Source: Parahaliea mediterranea (GTDB lineage Bacteria; Pseudomonadota; Gammaproteobacteria; Pseudomonadales; Halieaceae). From it: DNA of 64,000 nucleotides. The stretch lies in the NCBI RefSeq assembly GCF_003402235.1, contig NZ_QEWO01000001.1, positions 1,240,001 through 1,304,000 of the forward strand, read 5' to 3'. The notes below the pieces were generated by a model. It saw nothing but the letters and a program-made list of their open reading frames with translations, had not been told where the DNA came from and did not search any database. A program made the position numbers and the translations under genes. The stretch's first letter is position 1, and each line of letters opens with the position of its first letter. Of this stretch, positions 44,669-55,185 are shown one piece after another.

Positions 44669-45235
44669 TCAGGCCTTGGGCAGGGTCACCCCGCGCTGGC
44701 CCTGGTACTTGCCACCACGATCCTTGTAGCTTGTTTCACAGACCTCGTCGGATTCAAAGAACAGCATTTGCGCCACACCTTCGTTGGCGTAAATCTTCGC
44801 CGGCAGGGTCGTGGTGTTGGAAAACTCCAGCGTGACATGCCCCTCCCACTCCGGCTCCAGCGGCGTCACGTTCACGATAATGCCGCAGCGGGCATAGGTG
44901 GACTTGCCAAGGCAGATGGTCAGCACATTGCGCGGAATGCGAAAGTACTCCACGGTGCTGGCCAGGGCGAAGGAGTTCGGTGGAATCACACACACCTCGC
45001 CCTCCACATCCACAAAGCTCTGCTCGTCGAAGTGCTTCGGGTCGACGGTGGCGGAGTTGATGTTGGTGAACACCTTGAACTGGTTGGAGCAGCGCACGTC
45101 GTAGCCATAGCTGGACGTGCCGTAGGAAATCAACCGGCGGTCGCCGTCCGCCCGCACCTGGCCCGGCGCGAAGGGCTCGATCATGCCGGCCTCTGCGGCC
45201 ATGCGACGGATCCATTTGTCTGACTTGATACTCAC
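44669..45235 (-). CDS. dcd: dCTP deaminase
   Basis: Trimeric enzyme of 188 residues that deaminates dCTP to dUTP for dTMP synthesis. It opens [15 protein letters not shown] and includes the family segments [38 protein letters not shown] and [18 protein letters not shown] (with the catalytic glutamate context) and ends in [13 protein letters not shown]. It follows apbC in the same direction, 18 bp apart, as in pseudomonads. Confidence 0.96.
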   Translation of the reverse strand: MSIKSDKWIRRMAAEAGMIEPFAPGQVRADGDRRLISYGTSSYGYDVRCSNQFKVFTNINSATVDPKHFDEQSFVDVEGEVCVIPPNSFALASTVEYFRIPRNVLTICLGKSTYARCGIIVNVTPLEPEWEGHVTLEFSNTTTLPAKIYANEGVAQMLFFESDEVCETSYKDRGGKYQGQRGVTLPKA

Positions 45236-45253
45236 GCGCGCTTTACTCCTGTG

Positions 45254-46072
45254 TCAGTCGTCGCTGATGCTGATATTGGGGAACTGCTGCACCCCGCCAC
45301 CGGCCGCCTGGGCGGCCAGCGTGGCGGCGATGGCACGGGCGGCGTCGATGTAGGCCGCCGCTTCGGGGGAGTCCGGGTGCGACACCACGGTGGGGTTGCC
45401 GGCGTCGGTCTGCTCGCGAATGGACAGGGCCAGCGGCAGGCTGGCCAGCAGGGGCACACCGTAGTCGGCCGCCACCCGGCGGCCGCCCTCGGCACCGAAC
45501 ACGTGTTCGCTGTGGCCGCACTGGCTGCACACGTGCACCGCCATGTTCTCGATAATGCCGAGAATGGGCACATCCACCTTGCGGAACATCTCGATGCCCT
45601 TGCGGGCGTCCAGCAGGGCAATGTCCTGGGGCGTGGTGACAATCACCGCGCCGGCCACAGTGGCCTTTTGCGACAGGGTCAGCTGGATATCGCCGGTGCC
45701 GGGAGGCATGTCGATAACCAGGTAGTCCAGCGCGCCCCAGGCGGTCTGCTCCAGCATCTGCGCCAGCGCGCTGCCGGCCATTGGCCCGCGCCACACCATC
45801 GGCGTGCGCTCGCCGGCCAGGTAGCCCATGGACATGGTCTTCAAGCCGTGGGCCTGCACCGGCAGCAGGCGTTCGCCGTCGGCCTGCTGCGGGCGGGTGC
45901 CCTCCGCCAGGCCCAGCATGCGCTGCTGGCTGGGGCCGTAGATATCCGCATCCAGCAGGCCCACCTCGGCGCCCTCGGCGCGCAGGGCCAGGGCGAGGTT
46001 TACCGCGGTGGTGGACTTGCCGACACCGCCCTTGCCGGAGGCGACGGCGATGATGTGTTTGATCTGGTTCAT
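45254..46072 (-). CDS. apbC: Iron-sulfur carrier protein ApbC/Mrp, short form
   Basis: P-loop ATPase that binds and transfers [4Fe-4S] clusters. From the ATG at 46072 it is 272 residues. The deviant Walker A is SGKGGVGKSTTAVNLA, Walker B-like VIDMPPGTGD, and the CxxC cluster motif is CSQCGHSEHVFG. E. coli Mrp is longer because of an N-terminal DUF59 domain; here that domain is absent, and the region upstream is metG promoter DNA. The gene ends 18 bp before dcd and is divergent from metG, an arrangement seen widely in gammaproteobacteria. Confidence 0.93.
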   Translation of the reverse strand: MNQIKHIIAVASGKGGVGKSTTAVNLALALRAEGAEVGLLDADIYGPSQQRMLGLAEGTRPQQADGERLLPVQAHGLKTMSMGYLAGERTPMVWRGPMAGSALAQMLEQTAWGALDYLVIDMPPGTGDIQLTLSQKATVAGAVIVTTPQDIALLDARKGIEMFRKVDVPILGIIENMAVHVCSQCGHSEHVFGAEGGRRVAADYGVPLLASLPLALSIREQTDAGNPTVVSHPDSPEAAAYIDAARAIAATLAAQAAGGGVQQFPNISISDD

Positions 46073-46295
46073 GGGGGCAATCCGCTGGCGGCCCAGCTGC
46101 AAAAGGGCAGCAGCGGGGTCGGTTGGACAAAGGCCGGCAGTATACGCGCCCACCCGGGCTCCAACAATGGCGGCACTGGCGCCGGCCCCGTAAAAGCCGC
46201 GCCAGTACTGGCCTTGCAGCACAAGTCCGGCGTGAAATGGGCGGGCAAAAGCGCTATAGTGGCGCCCCTTTTTTTACCGCACCCACAGGCAGACA

Positions 46296-48362
46296 ATGGC
46301 TGAGCACAGCACCCGCGACATTCTGGTCACCAGCGCCCTTCCCTACGCCAACGGCTCGCTGCACCTGGGTCACCTGCTGGAAATGGTGCAGACCGATATC
46401 TGGGTGCGCTTCCAGAAATCCCGCGGCCACCGCTGCCACTACGTGTGCGCCGACGATGCCCACGGCACCGCCATCATGCTCACCGCCGAGAAGCTCGGCA
46501 TCACCCCCGAGGAGCAGATCCAGCGGGTGCAGCAGGAACACGAGCGCGACACCGCGGGCTTTCTGATCGGCTTTGACAACTACTACAGCACCCACTCGCC
46601 GGAAAACCGCGCCTGGAGCGAGGAAATCTACAAGCGCCTGCGGGCCAACGGCCACATCGCCACCCGCGCCATCACCCAGGCCTTCGACCCGGAAAAACAG
46701 CTGTTTCTGGCCGACCGCTTCATCAAGGGCACCTGCCCCAAGTGCAAAACCGCCGACCAGTACGGCGACAACTGCGAGGCCTGCGGCGCCACCTACACAC
46801 CGGCAGAGCTGATCGACCCGGTCTCCGCCCTGTCCGGCGCCACCCCGGTGGAAAAGGAGAGCGAGCACTTCTTCTTCACCCTGCCGGACTTTGCCGACAT
46901 GCTCAAGGACTGGACCGGTTCCGGCACCCTGCAACCGCAGATCGCCAACAAACTGCGCGAGTGGCTGGACGCCGGCCTGCAGGAGTGGGACATCAGCCGC
47001 GATGCCCCCTACTTCGGCTTCGAGATTCCAGACGCGCCGGGCAAATACTTCTACGTGTGGCTGGACGCCCCCATCGGCTACATGGCCAGCTTCCAGAACT
47101 ACTGCGAGCGCGAAGGCATCGACTTCGACAGCTACTGGCAGAAGGATTCGCAGGCCGAGTTGTACCATTTCATCGGCAAGGACATCATCAACTTCCACGG
47201 CCTGTTCTGGCCGGCCATGCTGCACTCGGCCGAACTGCGCACGCCCACCGCCATCTACGCCCACGGCTTTTTGACGGTGAACGGCACCAAGATGTCCAAG
47301 AGCCGCGGCACCTTCATCAAGGCCAGCACCTACCTGCAGCACCTGGATGCCCAGTACCTGCGCTATTACTTTGCCGCCAAACTGGCCGCCTCGGTGGACG
47401 ACATCGACCTCAACCTTGAAGACTTCGTGCAGCGGGTAAACGCCGACGTGGTGGGCAAGGTAGTGAACATCGCCAGTCGCTGCGCGGGCTTCTTGCGCAA
47501 GGGCTTTGACAACACTCTCACCGCCGACTGCGCCGAGCCGGCCATGGTGCAGGACTTTATCGACGCCGGTGACACCATTGCCGCGCTCTTTGAGGGCCGC
47601 GAATTCAACAAGGCCATTCGCGAGATTATCGCCCTGGCGGATCGCGCCAACCAGTACATCGACGACAAAAAGCCCTGGGTGCTGGCCAAGGAGGAAGGCA
47701 GCGAGGCCGAAGTGCACGCCGTGTGCAGCGTGGGCATCAACCTGTTCCGGGTGCTGATGACCTACCTGAAGCCGGTACTGCCGGCGATGGCCGAGAAGGC
47801 CGAGGCCTTCCTCAACACCTCCCTCGACTGGACCGCCCTCAGCGCCCCGCTGACCGCCCACAGGCTGGAGAAATTCCAGCCCCTGATCACCCGCATCGAC
47901 CCCAAGCAGATCGAGGCCATGGTGGATGCGAGCCGCGAAGAGGCGCCGGCCACCGCCGCAGCCGTCGGCAAAACCGCCCCCGCCAGTCAGGATGCCGGCA
48001 AGCCGGGCAAAGCGAGCAAGGCGCCTGCCGCCACCGACACCATTGCCTTTGAGGACTTTGCCAAAGTAGACCTGCGGGTGGCGCAAATCATCGCCGCCGA
48101 TCATGTGGAGGGTGCCGACAAGCTGCTGCGCCTGACGCTGAGCCTGGGCGATGAGCAACGCCAGGTGTTTGCCGGCATCAAGGCCGCCTACGCACCGCAG
48201 GACCTGGTCGGCCGGCTGACGGTGATGGTGGCCAACCTGGCGCCGCGCAAGATGCGCTTTGGCCTGAGCGAGGGCATGGTGCTGGCCGCCGGCCCCGGCG
48301 GCGAGGATATTTTCCTGCTCACCCCCGACAGCGGCGCAACCGTGGGCATGCAGGTTAAATAA
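46296..48362 (+). CDS. metG: Methionyl-tRNA synthetase
   Basis: Class I synthetase of 688 residues. The HIGH-type motif is [13 protein letters not shown], the zinc-knuckle cysteines are [18 protein letters not shown], and KMSKS is present in [11 protein letters not shown]. After a low-complexity Ala/Lys linker (about residues 545-585) comes a C-terminal tRNA-binding domain ([29 protein letters not shown]) that dimerises the enzyme. A TATAGT -10-like element at 46255-46260 lies about 35 bp before the ATG. It is divergent from apbC. Confidence 0.97.
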   Translation: MAEHSTRDILVTSALPYANGSLHLGHLLEMVQTDIWVRFQKSRGHRCHYVCADDAHGTAIMLTAEKLGITPEEQIQRVQQEHERDTAGFLIGFDNYYSTHSPENRAWSEEIYKRLRANGHIATRAITQAFDPEKQLFLADRFIKGTCPKCKTADQYGDNCEACGATYTPAELIDPVSALSGATPVEKESEHFFFTLPDFADMLKDWTGSGTLQPQIANKLREWLDAGLQEWDISRDAPYFGFEIPDAPGKYFYVWLDAPIGYMASFQNYCEREGIDFDSYWQKDSQAELYHFIGKDIINFHGLFWPAMLHSAELRTPTAIYAHGFLTVNGTKMSKSRGTFIKASTYLQHLDAQYLRYYFAAKLAASVDDIDLNLEDFVQRVNADVVGKVVNIASRCAGFLRKGFDNTLTADCAEPAMVQDFIDAGDTIAALFEGREFNKAIREIIALADRANQYIDDKKPWVLAKEEGSEAEVHAVCSVGINLFRVLMTYLKPVLPAMAEKAEAFLNTSLDWTALSAPLTAHRLEKFQPLITRIDPKQIEAMVDASREEAPATAAAVGKTAPASQDAGKPGKASKAPAATDTIAFEDFAKVDLRVAQIIAADHVEGADKLLRLTLSLGDEQRQVFAGIKAAYAPQDLVGRLTVMVANLAPRKMRFGLSEGMVLAAGPGGEDIFLLTPDSGATVGMQVK

Positions 48363-48507
48363 ACCACCAGCCCCTGTTATGAGCTTATGCCAAATCGCAA
48401 GTTGTCCGGGGCCGGCGAACTACTTACCATTAGTTGATTGACGACAACCTATAAACAGACGCGGCAAACACGCGACAACAACGCGGCGACAGACAAGCAC
48501 CCATACA

Positions 48508-49086
48508 ATGTTGGCTGACTATTCCATCCTGTTGATCGGGGCCATCCTGGTCAACAATTTCGTGCTGGTACAGTTCCTGGGACTGTGCCCCTTCATGGGC
48601 GTGTCCAACAAACTGGAAACCGCCATGGGCATGTCGGCGGCCACCACCTTTGTGCTCACCCTGGCGTCGGTTTGCAGCTATCTGGTATTCAACTACCTGC
48701 TGGCCCCCCTCGGGCTCGAATACCTGCGCACCATTTCCTTTATTCTGGTGATTGCCGTGGTGGTGCAGTTCACCGAGATGGTCGTGCGCAAGTCCAGCCC
48801 CCTGCTGCACCGGGTACTTGGCGTGTACCTGCCCCTGATCACCACCAACTGTGCGGTGCTGGGCGTGGCCCTGCTCAACATCAACAAAGAGCACAACTTC
48901 CTGCAGTCCTTGTTCTATGGCTTTGGCGCCGCGGTGGGCTTCTCCCTGGTGCTGGTGCTGTTCGCCGCCATGCGCGAGCGCCTTGCCGTGGCGGATGTGC
49001 CCATTCCCTTCAAGGGCGCCGCCATCGGCATGGTAACGGCGGGCCTGATGTCGCTGGCCTTTATGGGCTTTGCCGGGCTGGTCTAG
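48508..49086 (+). CDS. rsxA: Rnf/Rsx electron-transport complex subunit A
   Basis: Integral membrane subunit, 192 residues and six hydrophobic helices, of the Rnf complex, which passes electrons between NADH and ferredoxin or, as Rsx, reduces SoxR. The N-terminal [27 protein letters not shown] and the [25 protein letters not shown] segment, containing Cys residues proposed to hold a membrane Fe-S cluster, are diagnostic. No clear Shine-Dalgarno precedes the ATG. It heads rnfABCDGE. RnfE (53479) is its paralogue with opposite topology. Confidence 0.95.
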   Translation: MLADYSILLIGAILVNNFVLVQFLGLCPFMGVSNKLETAMGMSAATTFVLTLASVCSYLVFNYLLAPLGLEYLRTISFILVIAVVVQFTEMVVRKSSPLLHRVLGVYLPLITTNCAVLGVALLNINKEHNFLQSLFYGFGAAVGFSLVLVLFAAMRERLAVADVPIPFKGAAIGMVTAGLMSLAFMGFAGLV

Positions 49087-49090
49087 CGAC

Positions 49091-49127
49091 GCATGTTTGA
49101 GTTGAAAGCGAAGCATGTTTGAGTTGA
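49091..49127. repeat. 15-bp direct repeat duplicating the rnfB start
   Basis: GCATGTTTGAGTTGA occurs at 49091-49105 and 49113-49127. The second copy is the rnfB start. The first copy opens a nine-codon frame (MFELKAKHV) whose TGA at 49120-49122 falls inside rnfB, so ribosomes from the first ATG would terminate just after the real start. Confidence 0.85.
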
Positions 49128-49726
49128 TCGCACAGTACCCCCTGCTGGCCGCCCTGTTTGCCCTGGTGGGCCTGGGGCTGGTGTTTGGCGCCGTGCTCGG
49201 TTTTGCCGCCGTGCGCTTCAAGACCGAGGGCGACCCGATCGCCGACCAGATTAACGCCATCCTGCCCCAGACCCAGTGCGGCCAGTGCGGCCACCCGGGC
49301 TGTCGCCCCTATGCAGAGGCCATTGCCGAGGGCGAGGCCATCAACAAGTGCCCCCCCGGTGGCGAGGCAACCATCCAGGCCCTGGCGGACTTGCTGGACG
49401 TGGAAGCCATTCCGCTGGACGAAGAGCACGGCGAAGAAAAAGTAAAGGCGGTGGCCTTCATCCGCGAAGACGAGTGCATTGGCTGCACCAAGTGCATCCA
49501 GGCCTGCCCGGTGGATGCCATTCTCGGCGCCGCCAAACAGATGCACACCGTGATCGCCAGCGAATGCACCGGCTGCGACCTGTGCGTGGAACCCTGCCCG
49601 GTGGATTGCATTGACATGATTCCCCAGCAAGAAAGCCTGCAGACCTGGCACTGGAAGCTGCCGGAACTCGGCCGCGCCAACGTCGACATTATTGCCACCG
49701 ACGCGACGGCGGACCGCGCGGCATGA
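49115..49726 (+). CDS. rsxB: Rnf/Rsx electron-transport complex subunit B
   Basis: Ferredoxin-like subunit, 203 residues, with one N-terminal TM helix, a [4Fe-4S]-binding cysteine set ([16 protein letters not shown]) and two ferredoxin clusters ([12 protein letters not shown] and [12 protein letters not shown]). It relays electrons on the cytoplasmic side. Its start region is duplicated 22 bp upstream. It overlaps rnfC by 4 bp. Confidence 0.96.
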   Translation: MFELIAQYPLLAALFALVGLGLVFGAVLGFAAVRFKTEGDPIADQINAILPQTQCGQCGHPGCRPYAEAIAEGEAINKCPPGGEATIQALADLLDVEAIPLDEEHGEEKVKAVAFIREDECIGCTKCIQACPVDAILGAAKQMHTVIASECTGCDLCVEPCPVDCIDMIPQQESLQTWHWKLPELGRANVDIIATDATADRAA

Positions 49727-51774
49727 GAAAAATCTTCGACTTTCACGGCGGCATCCACCCGCCGGAGAACAAGCACCAGTCGCTGGGCGAGCCCATTCGC
49801 GATGCCGGCATTCCGGCGCAGCTGGTGGTGCCCCTGTCCCAGCATATCGGCGCCCCCTCCAGCCCCATCGTTGCCATTGGCGAGCGGGTGTTGAAGGGCC
49901 AGGTGATCGCCGAGGCCGCGGGCTTTGTCAGCGTGCCCCAGCATGCCCCCACCTCCGGCACGGTGGTGGCCATCGAGGCGCGGGCCATTCCCCACCCGTC
50001 GGGTTTCCATGCCCCCTGTATTGTCATTGACTGCGACGGCCTGGATGAATGGCTGCCCCACCGCGGGCTGGAAAACTACGAGGGCGAAAGCCCCTCCGAC
50101 CTGCTGGAGCATATCCGCGAGGCAGGCATTGCCGGCATGGGTGGGGCCGGTTTCCCCTCGGCGGTCAAACTGAAGGAAAAGCCCGGCGCCAGCATCGATA
50201 CCCTGATCATCAACGGCACCGAGTGCGAGCCCTATATCACCGCCGACGACGCCCTAATGCGCGAGCACGCGGCTGACATCGTGGCGGGCGCCGAAATTCT
50301 GCGCCATATCGTGGGGCCCAAAGACACCCTGATCGGGGTGGAGGACAACAAGCCCGAGGGCATCAGGGCCCTGAAGGCCGCCGCCGAGGGCACCGGTATC
50401 GAGGTGGTGGTATTCCCCACCAAGTACCCCTCCGGTGGCGAAAAGCAGCTGATCGAGATTCTCACCGGCCGCCAGGTACCCAGCGGTGGCCTGCCGGCGG
50501 ATGTGGGCGTGGTGTGCCAGAACGTCGGCACCGCCGTGGCGGTGGTGGATGCCATCATCCACGGCCGCCCCCTGCTGTCGCGCATCACCACCGTGACCGG
50601 CGAAGCAGTGGCCCGGCCCGGTAACTTCCGCGTGCTGCTGGGTACGCCGATGCAGCACCTGCTGGACCTGGCGGGCTTTGCCCCGCAGCGCAACCAGCGC
50701 CTGGTGATGGGTGGCCCCATGATGGGCTTTACCCTGACAGACACCGCGGTGCCGGTGGTGAAAACCACCAATTGCCTGCTGGCTCCCAGCGCCAGTGAAT
50801 TGCCCGCGCCGCCGCCGGCCCAGGCCTGTATCCGCTGTGGCTTGTGCGCCGAGGCCTGCCCGGCCAGCCTGCTGCCCCAGCAACTGTTCTGGTTTGCCCG
50901 GGGCAAGGAATACGACAAGCTCGAAGAGCACAACCTGTTCGACTGCATTGAGTGCGGCGCCTGTTCCTGGGCCTGCCCCAGCAACATTCCGCTGGTGCAG
51001 TACTACCGGGCGTCCAAGGCCGACATCCTGCAGCAGCGCCGCGACCACGAAAAATCCGAACAGTCGCGCATTCGCTTCGAGGCCCGCCAGGAACGCCTGG
51101 CGCGGGAAGAAGCCGAAAAAGAAGCCAAGCGCGTCGCCCGCAAAAAAGCGGCGGAAGCGCGCTCCCAACAGGCGGCCAGCGACAGCGCCGGCGACGGTGG
51201 CGCCGCCGCAGATGCCGATCCCATCCAGGCCGCCATTGAACGCGCCAAGGCGAAAAAAGCCGCCCAGCAGCAGGCGGCGGGCAGCGAGAGCGAACTGGAC
51301 ACGCTGGAAAAGGCCGTCGCCACAACCCGCAAGCGCCTGGCGACCGCCAGCGCCAAACTGGAGCAGGCCAGGGCCGAAGGCTCCGACCTGGTGGGCGCCC
51401 TGCAGGCCGGCGTCGACAAGACCCGCAGCAAACTCGAAGCGGCCGAGAAGGCGCTGGCCGATTATCTGGCGAGCCAGGCCGGTGCTGCCCCTGCTGTGGA
51501 GCCCGCCGACAAACCCAAGAGCGCCGCCGAGGCCGCGATTGAAAAGGCCCGCGCCGCCCGCGCAGCAGAAGCGGACATGAGCCCCGAAGAAAAAGCCCGC
51601 AAGCAGCTCGAGAGCCTGCGCCAGCGACTGGCCAAGTCCGAGCAGCGCCTGGCCCAGAGCCGGGAAGCCGGTGAAGAGGAGAAAATCGTGGAGGCACTGG
51701 CTGCCACCGTGGAGCGCCTGCAAGAGAAGATCAGCGCCCTTGAGAGCGACCTCGCAGCGGCGGAGCACTCCTGA
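49723..51774 (+). CDS. rsxC: Rnf/Rsx electron-transport complex subunit C with extended tail
   Basis: NADH-oxidising peripheral subunit, 683 residues. The N-terminal half has the Rnf-barrel and FMN/NADH-binding Gly-rich segment ([17 protein letters not shown]) and two [4Fe-4S] motifs, [12 protein letters not shown] and [12 protein letters not shown], at about 368-420. The C-terminal 240 residues are a highly charged Ala/Glu/Lys coiled coil with imperfect repeats of the [11 protein letters not shown] type, as in other gammaproteobacterial RnfC proteins, though it is not conserved in sequence. It overlaps rnfB by 4 bp and rnfD by 1 bp. Confidence 0.95.
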   Translation: MRKIFDFHGGIHPPENKHQSLGEPIRDAGIPAQLVVPLSQHIGAPSSPIVAIGERVLKGQVIAEAAGFVSVPQHAPTSGTVVAIEARAIPHPSGFHAPCIVIDCDGLDEWLPHRGLENYEGESPSDLLEHIREAGIAGMGGAGFPSAVKLKEKPGASIDTLIINGTECEPYITADDALMREHAADIVAGAEILRHIVGPKDTLIGVEDNKPEGIRALKAAAEGTGIEVVVFPTKYPSGGEKQLIEILTGRQVPSGGLPADVGVVCQNVGTAVAVVDAIIHGRPLLSRITTVTGEAVARPGNFRVLLGTPMQHLLDLAGFAPQRNQRLVMGGPMMGFTLTDTAVPVVKTTNCLLAPSASELPAPPPAQACIRCGLCAEACPASLLPQQLFWFARGKEYDKLEEHNLFDCIECGACSWACPSNIPLVQYYRASKADILQQRRDHEKSEQSRIRFEARQERLAREEAEKEAKRVARKKAAEARSQQAASDSAGDGGAAADADPIQAAIERAKAKKAAQQQAAGSESELDTLEKAVATTRKRLATASAKLEQARAEGSDLVGALQAGVDKTRSKLEAAEKALADYLASQAGAAPAVEPADKPKSAAEAAIEKARAARAAEADMSPEEKARKQLESLRQRLAKSEQRLAQSREAGEEEKIVEALAATVERLQEKISALESDLAAAEHS

Positions 51775-52817
51775 TGGCCCTGCTGCGCGTTACCTCCCCC
51801 CACGCCCACGGCCCCGCCAGCACCCCGAAGGTGATGCAGCAGGTGCTGCTGGCCACCGTGCCCGGGGTGATTGTGCTTACCCACTTCTTCGGTTTTGGCA
51901 CCCTGGTCAACATCCTGTGGGCCGCCCTGCTGGCACTGGTCTTCGAGAGCTTGGCCCTGGCCCTGCGCGGCCGCGAGCTTGGCTTTTACCTGCGCGACTG
52001 CAGTGCCCTGGTGACCGCCGTGCTGCTGGGCATCGCCCTGCCCCCCTATTCCCCCTGGTGGCTGATCGGTGTGGGCATGGCATCGGCCATTCTGTTGGCC
52101 AAGCACCTGTACGGCGGGCTGGGCTACAACCCCTTCAACCCGGCCATGGTGGGCTATGTGGTGCTGCTGATTTCCTTCCCGGTGCAGATGACCACCTGGC
52201 AGGCCCCCCTCGGCGTGGGCGAGGCGGCGGGCGTGCCCGGCGTGCTGGAGGCACTGCGGGCCTGCTTTAGCCCCGCCACCTTTGACGGCGTTACCGCCGC
52301 CACACCGCTGGATGTGCTCAAGCAGAACAACAGCCTACTGATCGAACACCTGTGGGCGAGCGAGCCGGTCTTCGGGCGCTGGGCCGGTATCGGCTGGGAG
52401 TGGGCCAACATCGCCTTTCTCGCGGGCGGCCTGTGGCTGCTGTACCGCCGCATCTTCACCTGGCACGCGCCGCTGGCCTTTCTGGCCGTGCTGGCGCTGA
52501 TGGCAGCGCTGTTCTACGACGGCGGCAGTTCCGCCAGCGGTGGCTCGCCCCTGTTTCACCTGCTGAGCGGGGCCACCATGTTCGGCGCATTCTTCATTGT
52601 CACCGACCCGGTCACCTCAGCTGTATCAGTGCGCGGGCGACTGGTCTATGGCGCCCTGGCCGGCCTGCTGGTGTACCTGATCCGGGTGTGGGGCAATTAC
52701 CCCGACGCCGTTGCCTTTTCGGTGCTGATCATGAACTTTGCCGCTCCCTTCATCGACCACTTCACCCAGCCGCGCACCTACGGCCACCGCAAAGTGCAAA
52801 AGCGGGAGGAAGGCTGA
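51774..52817 (+). CDS. rsxD: Rnf/Rsx electron-transport complex subunit D
   Basis: NqrB/RnfD-family membrane subunit, 347 residues and about nine helices, that carries covalent FMN. The attachment threonine lies in LLSGATMFGAFFIVTDPVT, and the GYNPFNPAMVGYVVLLISFP segment is typical. Its TGA shares a base with the ATG of rnfG. A short insertion (about residues 150-195, rich in Ala and Ala-Gly) is of no clear significance. Confidence 0.95.
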   Translation: MALLRVTSPHAHGPASTPKVMQQVLLATVPGVIVLTHFFGFGTLVNILWAALLALVFESLALALRGRELGFYLRDCSALVTAVLLGIALPPYSPWWLIGVGMASAILLAKHLYGGLGYNPFNPAMVGYVVLLISFPVQMTTWQAPLGVGEAAGVPGVLEALRACFSPATFDGVTAATPLDVLKQNNSLLIEHLWASEPVFGRWAGIGWEWANIAFLAGGLWLLYRRIFTWHAPLAFLAVLALMAALFYDGGSSASGGSPLFHLLSGATMFGAFFIVTDPVTSAVSVRGRLVYGALAGLLVYLIRVWGNYPDAVAFSVLIMNFAAPFIDHFTQPRTYGHRKVQKREEG

Positions 52818-53479
52818 TGCTGGGCCAGTCCATCAGCCGCAACAGCCTGTTGCTGGGGCTGTTCGCCGTGGTGACTACGGTGCTGATTGCCGGCACCTAC
52901 CTCGCCACCCGGGACCGCATCACCGCCGCCCAGCGCCAGGCAGAGGAAAAGGCCCTGCTGGAAATCGTGCCCGACGAGCGCCACGACAACAACATGCTCG
53001 ACGACACCGTCACCATCGCCGCCGGCGCGCTGGGGCTGAAACAGGGCAAGCCCGCCTACATCGCCCGCCAGGGGCGCGAGGCGGTGGCCATCATCCTGCC
53101 CGCCACCGCACCGGACGGCTACTCCGGCGCCATCGAGCTGATTGTGGGCGTCAACCGCGACGGCAGCGTGGCCGGGGTGCGGGTACTCAACCACCGCGAA
53201 ACGCCGGGGCTTGGCGACAAGGTTGAGCTGAACAAATCCGACTGGGTACTTGGCTTTAACGGCCGCTCGCTCGAGAAGCCGGCCGCCGAGAACTGGGCGG
53301 TGAAAAAGGACGGCGGCGCCTTCGACCAGTTCACCGGTGCTACCATTACCCCGCGGGCGGTGGTGGCCGCCACCAAAGGCGCGCTGGAGTACGCCCGCGC
53401 CCATCACGACAGCCTGTTTGCCGATGCCGGCGCCGCCGAGGGCAGCGCCGCACACAGCCACGATCAGGGAGCCGAGTAA
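52817..53479 (+). CDS. rsxG: Rnf/Rsx electron-transport complex subunit G
   Basis: Single-pass subunit of 220 residues exposing a periplasmic FMN domain. Start at 52817, sharing one base with the rnfD stop. An N-terminal TM helix ([20 protein letters not shown]) precedes the soluble domain, with [13 protein letters not shown] and the covalent flavin site FTGATIT, where the Thr is modified by ApbE. The His/Ala-rich C-terminal tail is variable. It overlaps rnfE by one base. Confidence 0.95.
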   Translation: MLGQSISRNSLLLGLFAVVTTVLIAGTYLATRDRITAAQRQAEEKALLEIVPDERHDNNMLDDTVTIAAGALGLKQGKPAYIARQGREAVAIILPATAPDGYSGAIELIVGVNRDGSVAGVRVLNHRETPGLGDKVELNKSDWVLGFNGRSLEKPAAENWAVKKDGGAFDQFTGATITPRAVVAATKGALEYARAHHDSLFADAGAAEGSAAHSHDQGAE

Positions 53480-54192
53480 TGGCCGCTTCTGACTATCGCG
53501 AACTCAGCCTCAATGGCCTGTGGAAGAACAACCCGGCCATTGTGCAACTGCTGGGCCTGTGCCCGCTGCTGGCCGTCACCGGCAGCGTGGTCAACGCCCT
53601 CGGGCTCGCCGCCGCCACAACGCTGGTGCTGCTGTGCTCCAACACGGCGGTGTCACTGATTCGCAACGTGGTTTCCGATGCGGTGCGCCTGCCGGTGTTT
53701 GTGATGATCATCGCCGCCGCAGTCACCTGCATTGAGCTGCTGATGCAGGCGTTCACCTACGAGCTGTACCAGATTCTGGGGATTTTCCTGCCGCTGATCA
53801 CCACCAACTGCGTGATCCTCGGCCGCGCCGACGCCTACGCCAGCAAGAACCCCCTGCCCCTGGCCATGTGCGACGGGCTGATGATGGGCCTGGGCTTTGG
53901 CGTCATTCTGGTGCTGCTGGGCGCGCTGCGGGAACTGCTGGGCACCGGCGCCCTGTTCGCCAACATGGACCTGCTGTTCGGGCCATCGGCCGCCAGCTGG
54001 CAGTGGGTATTGGTTGAGGACTACCAGGCCTTCCTGCTGGCCATTCTGCCGCCCGGGGCCTTTATCTTCACCGGGCTGATCATTGCCGGCAAAAACCTGA
54101 TCGACAGCCAGATCAAGCGCCGCCAGGACGCCCTGAAAGACAAACCGGTGAAAGGCTCCAAGCGGGTGCGGGTTACCGGGACCATTTCCTAG
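53479..54192 (+). CDS. rsxE: Rnf/Rsx electron-transport complex subunit E
   Basis: Integral membrane subunit, 237 residues and six helices, paralogous to RnfA. It has [31 protein letters not shown] at the start and [29 protein letters not shown] in the middle. With RnfA it forms the membrane core around an Fe-S centre. The basic C-terminus is cytoplasmic. It ends the rnfABCDGE operon; no nth gene follows, and the next gene is on the opposite strand. Confidence 0.95.
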   Translation: MAASDYRELSLNGLWKNNPAIVQLLGLCPLLAVTGSVVNALGLAAATTLVLLCSNTAVSLIRNVVSDAVRLPVFVMIIAAAVTCIELLMQAFTYELYQILGIFLPLITTNCVILGRADAYASKNPLPLAMCDGLMMGLGFGVILVLLGALRELLGTGALFANMDLLFGPSAASWQWVLVEDYQAFLLAILPPGAFIFTGLIIAGKNLIDSQIKRRQDALKDKPVKGSKRVRVTGTIS

Positions 54193-54266
54193 CAGCGCGA
54201 TGGGCACCTCCGGTCGCGCGCTGGAGGGTTTGCCTTCCCCGGGGCCGCTGGGGGTGGCCGAGCAGC

Positions 54267-54668
54267 TCAGTCCCGGTTCAATACAAGCAGCGTATCCAGA
54301 ATCTCATCCACCGCGGCATCGTCCATGCCGCGGTTCTCTTCGTCGCAGCTGTAGGTAATAAACAGCAGCATGGCCCCGCTGGCCAGGTACCATTCGCGCA
54401 CCGCCGCACCCTCTTCCACAAAGGCGCAGTGCACGCCGCTGAAGTCGCCCCGGGTGACGCTGCGCCACTCGCCGGCGTCGGGGCTTTCCGCGCGCGCAAT
54501 ACCCGCCACTTCCGCCGCCTCAAAGGCACCGGCTTCCTTGTGCAGGGTGCTGATTTCAATACAGCCAACGTCATCGAGATCCCCCACCAGAATGGTGTCA
54601 TCCTCGGCCTCGGCCCACCACTCCGGGGGAATCAACAGGCTCCACCATTCGGTTTCAAGCACGTTCAC
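54267..54668 (-). CDS. Conserved-looking hypothetical protein, acidic
   Basis: Protein of 133 residues, acidic, with no signal peptide or TM helix. It opens MNVLETEWWSLLIPPEWWAEAED, and mid-sequence has VGCIEISTLHKEAGAF and GVHCAFVEEGAAVREWYLASGAMLLFITYSCDEE. I recognise no family, although the compact layout and rich Trp content suggest a real folded domain. It lies 13 bp after rimI in the same direction, and could be part of the holD-rimI transcript. Confidence 0.6.
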   Translation of the reverse strand: MNVLETEWWSLLIPPEWWAEAEDDTILVGDLDDVGCIEISTLHKEAGAFEAAEVAGIARAESPDAGEWRSVTRGDFSGVHCAFVEEGAAVREWYLASGAMLLFITYSCDEENRGMDDAAVDEILDTLLVLNRD

Positions 54669-54681
54669 GTTCTGCTCCTGG

Positions 54682-55185
54682 TTATGACGACGGTTGTGGT
54701 GAAAGTTGTGGCGAAAGTTGTGGCGACAGTTCTGACGACAATTGCAGCGACATCAGCACCGCGTCTTCGCGGCCGTTCGCAGTCGGGTAATAATCTCGCC
54801 GGCGACCATCTTCGCTAAAGCCAAGGCCCCGGTACAGGGCCAGCGCGGCCACATTGGAGGCCCGCACTTCCAGCAGGCAGCACCGGGGCGGCGGATGCTC
54901 ATCGTCCAGCACCCGTTGCAGCAGGCAGCGGGCAAGGCCGCGACGCTGAGCCACCGGCGCCACCGCCACGTTATGGATATTCAGTTCATCGAGAATGCGC
55001 TGGCAGATCACAAAACCCTGCACGGCCCCATCGGCCTCTGCCACCCAGGCGAACTCACCGCGGGCACCAGCCTGCAGGGCATCAAGAAACTGGGCGGCCG
55101 ACCAGGGCGAGGGCGACACCGCGGCGTCGATGGCCGCCATCGCCGGCACATCGGCGGGCAGGGCCCGGCGCAGCTGCACGGTCAT
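54682..55185 (-). CDS. rimI: Ribosomal-protein-alanine N-acetyltransferase RimI
   Basis: GNAT enzyme of 167 residues from the ATG at 55185, acetylating the N-terminal Ala of ribosomal protein S18. The acetyl-CoA motif is VAVAPVAQRRGLARCLLQ, followed by EVRASNVAALALYRGLGF and the Tyr-rich YYPTANGREDAVLM. The last residues are not typical: LSPQ-type repeats encoded by 12-bp tandem units extend the protein beyond the normal end of about 148-150. It overlaps the holD-like gene by 4 bp, the same partnership as in E. coli holD-rimI. Confidence 0.92.
   Translation of the reverse strand: MTVQLRRALPADVPAMAAIDAAVSPSPWSAAQFLDALQAGARGEFAWVAEADGAVQGFVICQRILDELNIHNVAVAPVAQRRGLARCLLQRVLDDEHPPPRCCLLEVRASNVAALALYRGLGFSEDGRRRDYYPTANGREDAVLMSLQLSSELSPQLSPQLSPQPSS
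54692..54751. repeat. 12-bp tandem repeat (five units) in the 3' end of rimI
   Basis: Units GGTTGTGGTGAA, AGTTGTGGCGAA, AGTTGTGGCGAC, AGTTCTGACGAC and AATTGCAGCGAC at 54692-54751 (plus strand) encode a Leu-Ser-Pro/Ser-Gln/Glu periodic tail of RimI. The 12-bp period keeps the reading frame, so copy-number change only alters tail length. Confidence 0.85.

Noticed and set aside
46254-48158. Antisense open frame over metG
   Set aside because: No domain pattern; metG on the plus strand is complete with HIGH and KMSKS motifs.
48363-48507. Possible riboswitch or attenuator upstream of rnfA
   Set aside because: The 145-bp gap has no stable hairpin or T run by eye and no match to a known riboswitch class.
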